Shown here in pieces: positions 40,595-40,616 of a stretch of 40,616 bases of DNA. The stretch comes from UBA9732 sp003456855 (GTDB lineage: Bacteria > Spirochaetota > Spirochaetia > Sphaerochaetales > Sphaerochaetaceae). Made by a program: the position numbers and the translations under genes. Position 1 is the stretch's first letter. The number at the start of each line of letters is the position of its first letter. A model generated the notes under the pieces. It saw only the letters and a list, made by a program, of their open reading frames with translations, searched no databases and was not told the origin of the DNA. The stretch is taken from assembly GCA_946626785.1 (NCBI GenBank), contig CAMOUY010000007.1, forward strand, positions 1-40,616, read 5' to 3'.

Positions 40595-40616
40595 GTGTCT
40601 AAATGCTTGTACTGCA

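Noticed and set aside
1..40616. CRISPR array, tRNA or rRNA gene, prophage or insertion sequence
   Set aside because: No spaced direct repeats, cloverleaf sequences, rRNA motifs, transposase or phage genes were seen.

Overview
The window reads as a chromosome segment from an anaerobic, probably host-associated diderm bacterium, most likely a spirochaete (Sphaerochaeta/Treponema-like). This assignment is an inference. It rests on solute-binding proteins whose signal peptides lack a lipobox, a PBP1/kinase-like/AraC hybrid regulator, LplB/LplC-type sugar permeases, a superoxide-reductase-like domain, a Bcp peroxiredoxin, a rhamnose operon and intermediate GC. Nearly all genes are on the minus strand and tightly packed, often with ATGA or TGATG overlaps. 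I saw no rRNA, tRNA, IS element, prophage or CRISPR array, and no gene-free stretch exceeds 300 bp.

Layout from left to right. 1-5030: a sugar ABC importer (two permeases; the binding protein must lie outside the window) behind a very large hybrid regulator. 5100-7461: a MATE exporter and a membrane-anchored esterase. 7582-8342 (+): a 39-aa membrane microprotein and an XRE regulator fused to a superoxide-reductase-like domain. 8343-16677: a nine-gene unit with a five-component nickel/peptide-type ABC importer, a TPR protein and LarE, LarB and LarC, which make the nickel-pincer (NPN) cofactor. LarA itself is absent. Its leader (16678-16802) holds three copies of an octamer and hairpins.

16803-23047: the most unusual region. 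A TetR gene sits behind a strong promoter whose start region carries a 20-bp palindrome. It is followed by a flavin-reductase protein with a C-terminal PCP_red-like domain, an NmrA/DVR-like dehydrogenase, a DUF1295 membrane enzyme, a multi-pass membrane protein, a protein I identify as a ferredoxin-dependent bilin reductase (FDBR) homologue, an alpha/beta-hydrolase lipoprotein and an anchored propeller-like protein. Three of these resemble linear- or cyclic-tetrapyrrole enzymes, so I propose an undescribed tetrapyrrole (bilin or chlorophyll-catabolite) modification system.

23095-26979: Bcp peroxiredoxin, S66 carboxypeptidase, pyroglutamyl peptidase, an apparent 19-aa coupling ORF, an epimerase and a DMT exporter. 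27016-30035: a tandem flavodoxin-fold iron-sulfur flavoprotein, a structured intergenic element, a second TetR and a PAP2 membrane phosphatase (+). 30078-34190: a methionine-type importer (metQ, M20 amidohydrolase, metN, metI). It is preceded by a promoter and a 20-codon ORF with six Met codons that looks like a methionine-sensing leader peptide. 34216-35652: a ParB/HAD fusion and a paralogous HAD protein with their own promoter. 35649-40508: the L-rhamnose operon (rhaA, rhaD, rhaB) plus an ATC-hydrolase-family protein, and a divergent AraC regulator ending in a clear terminator.
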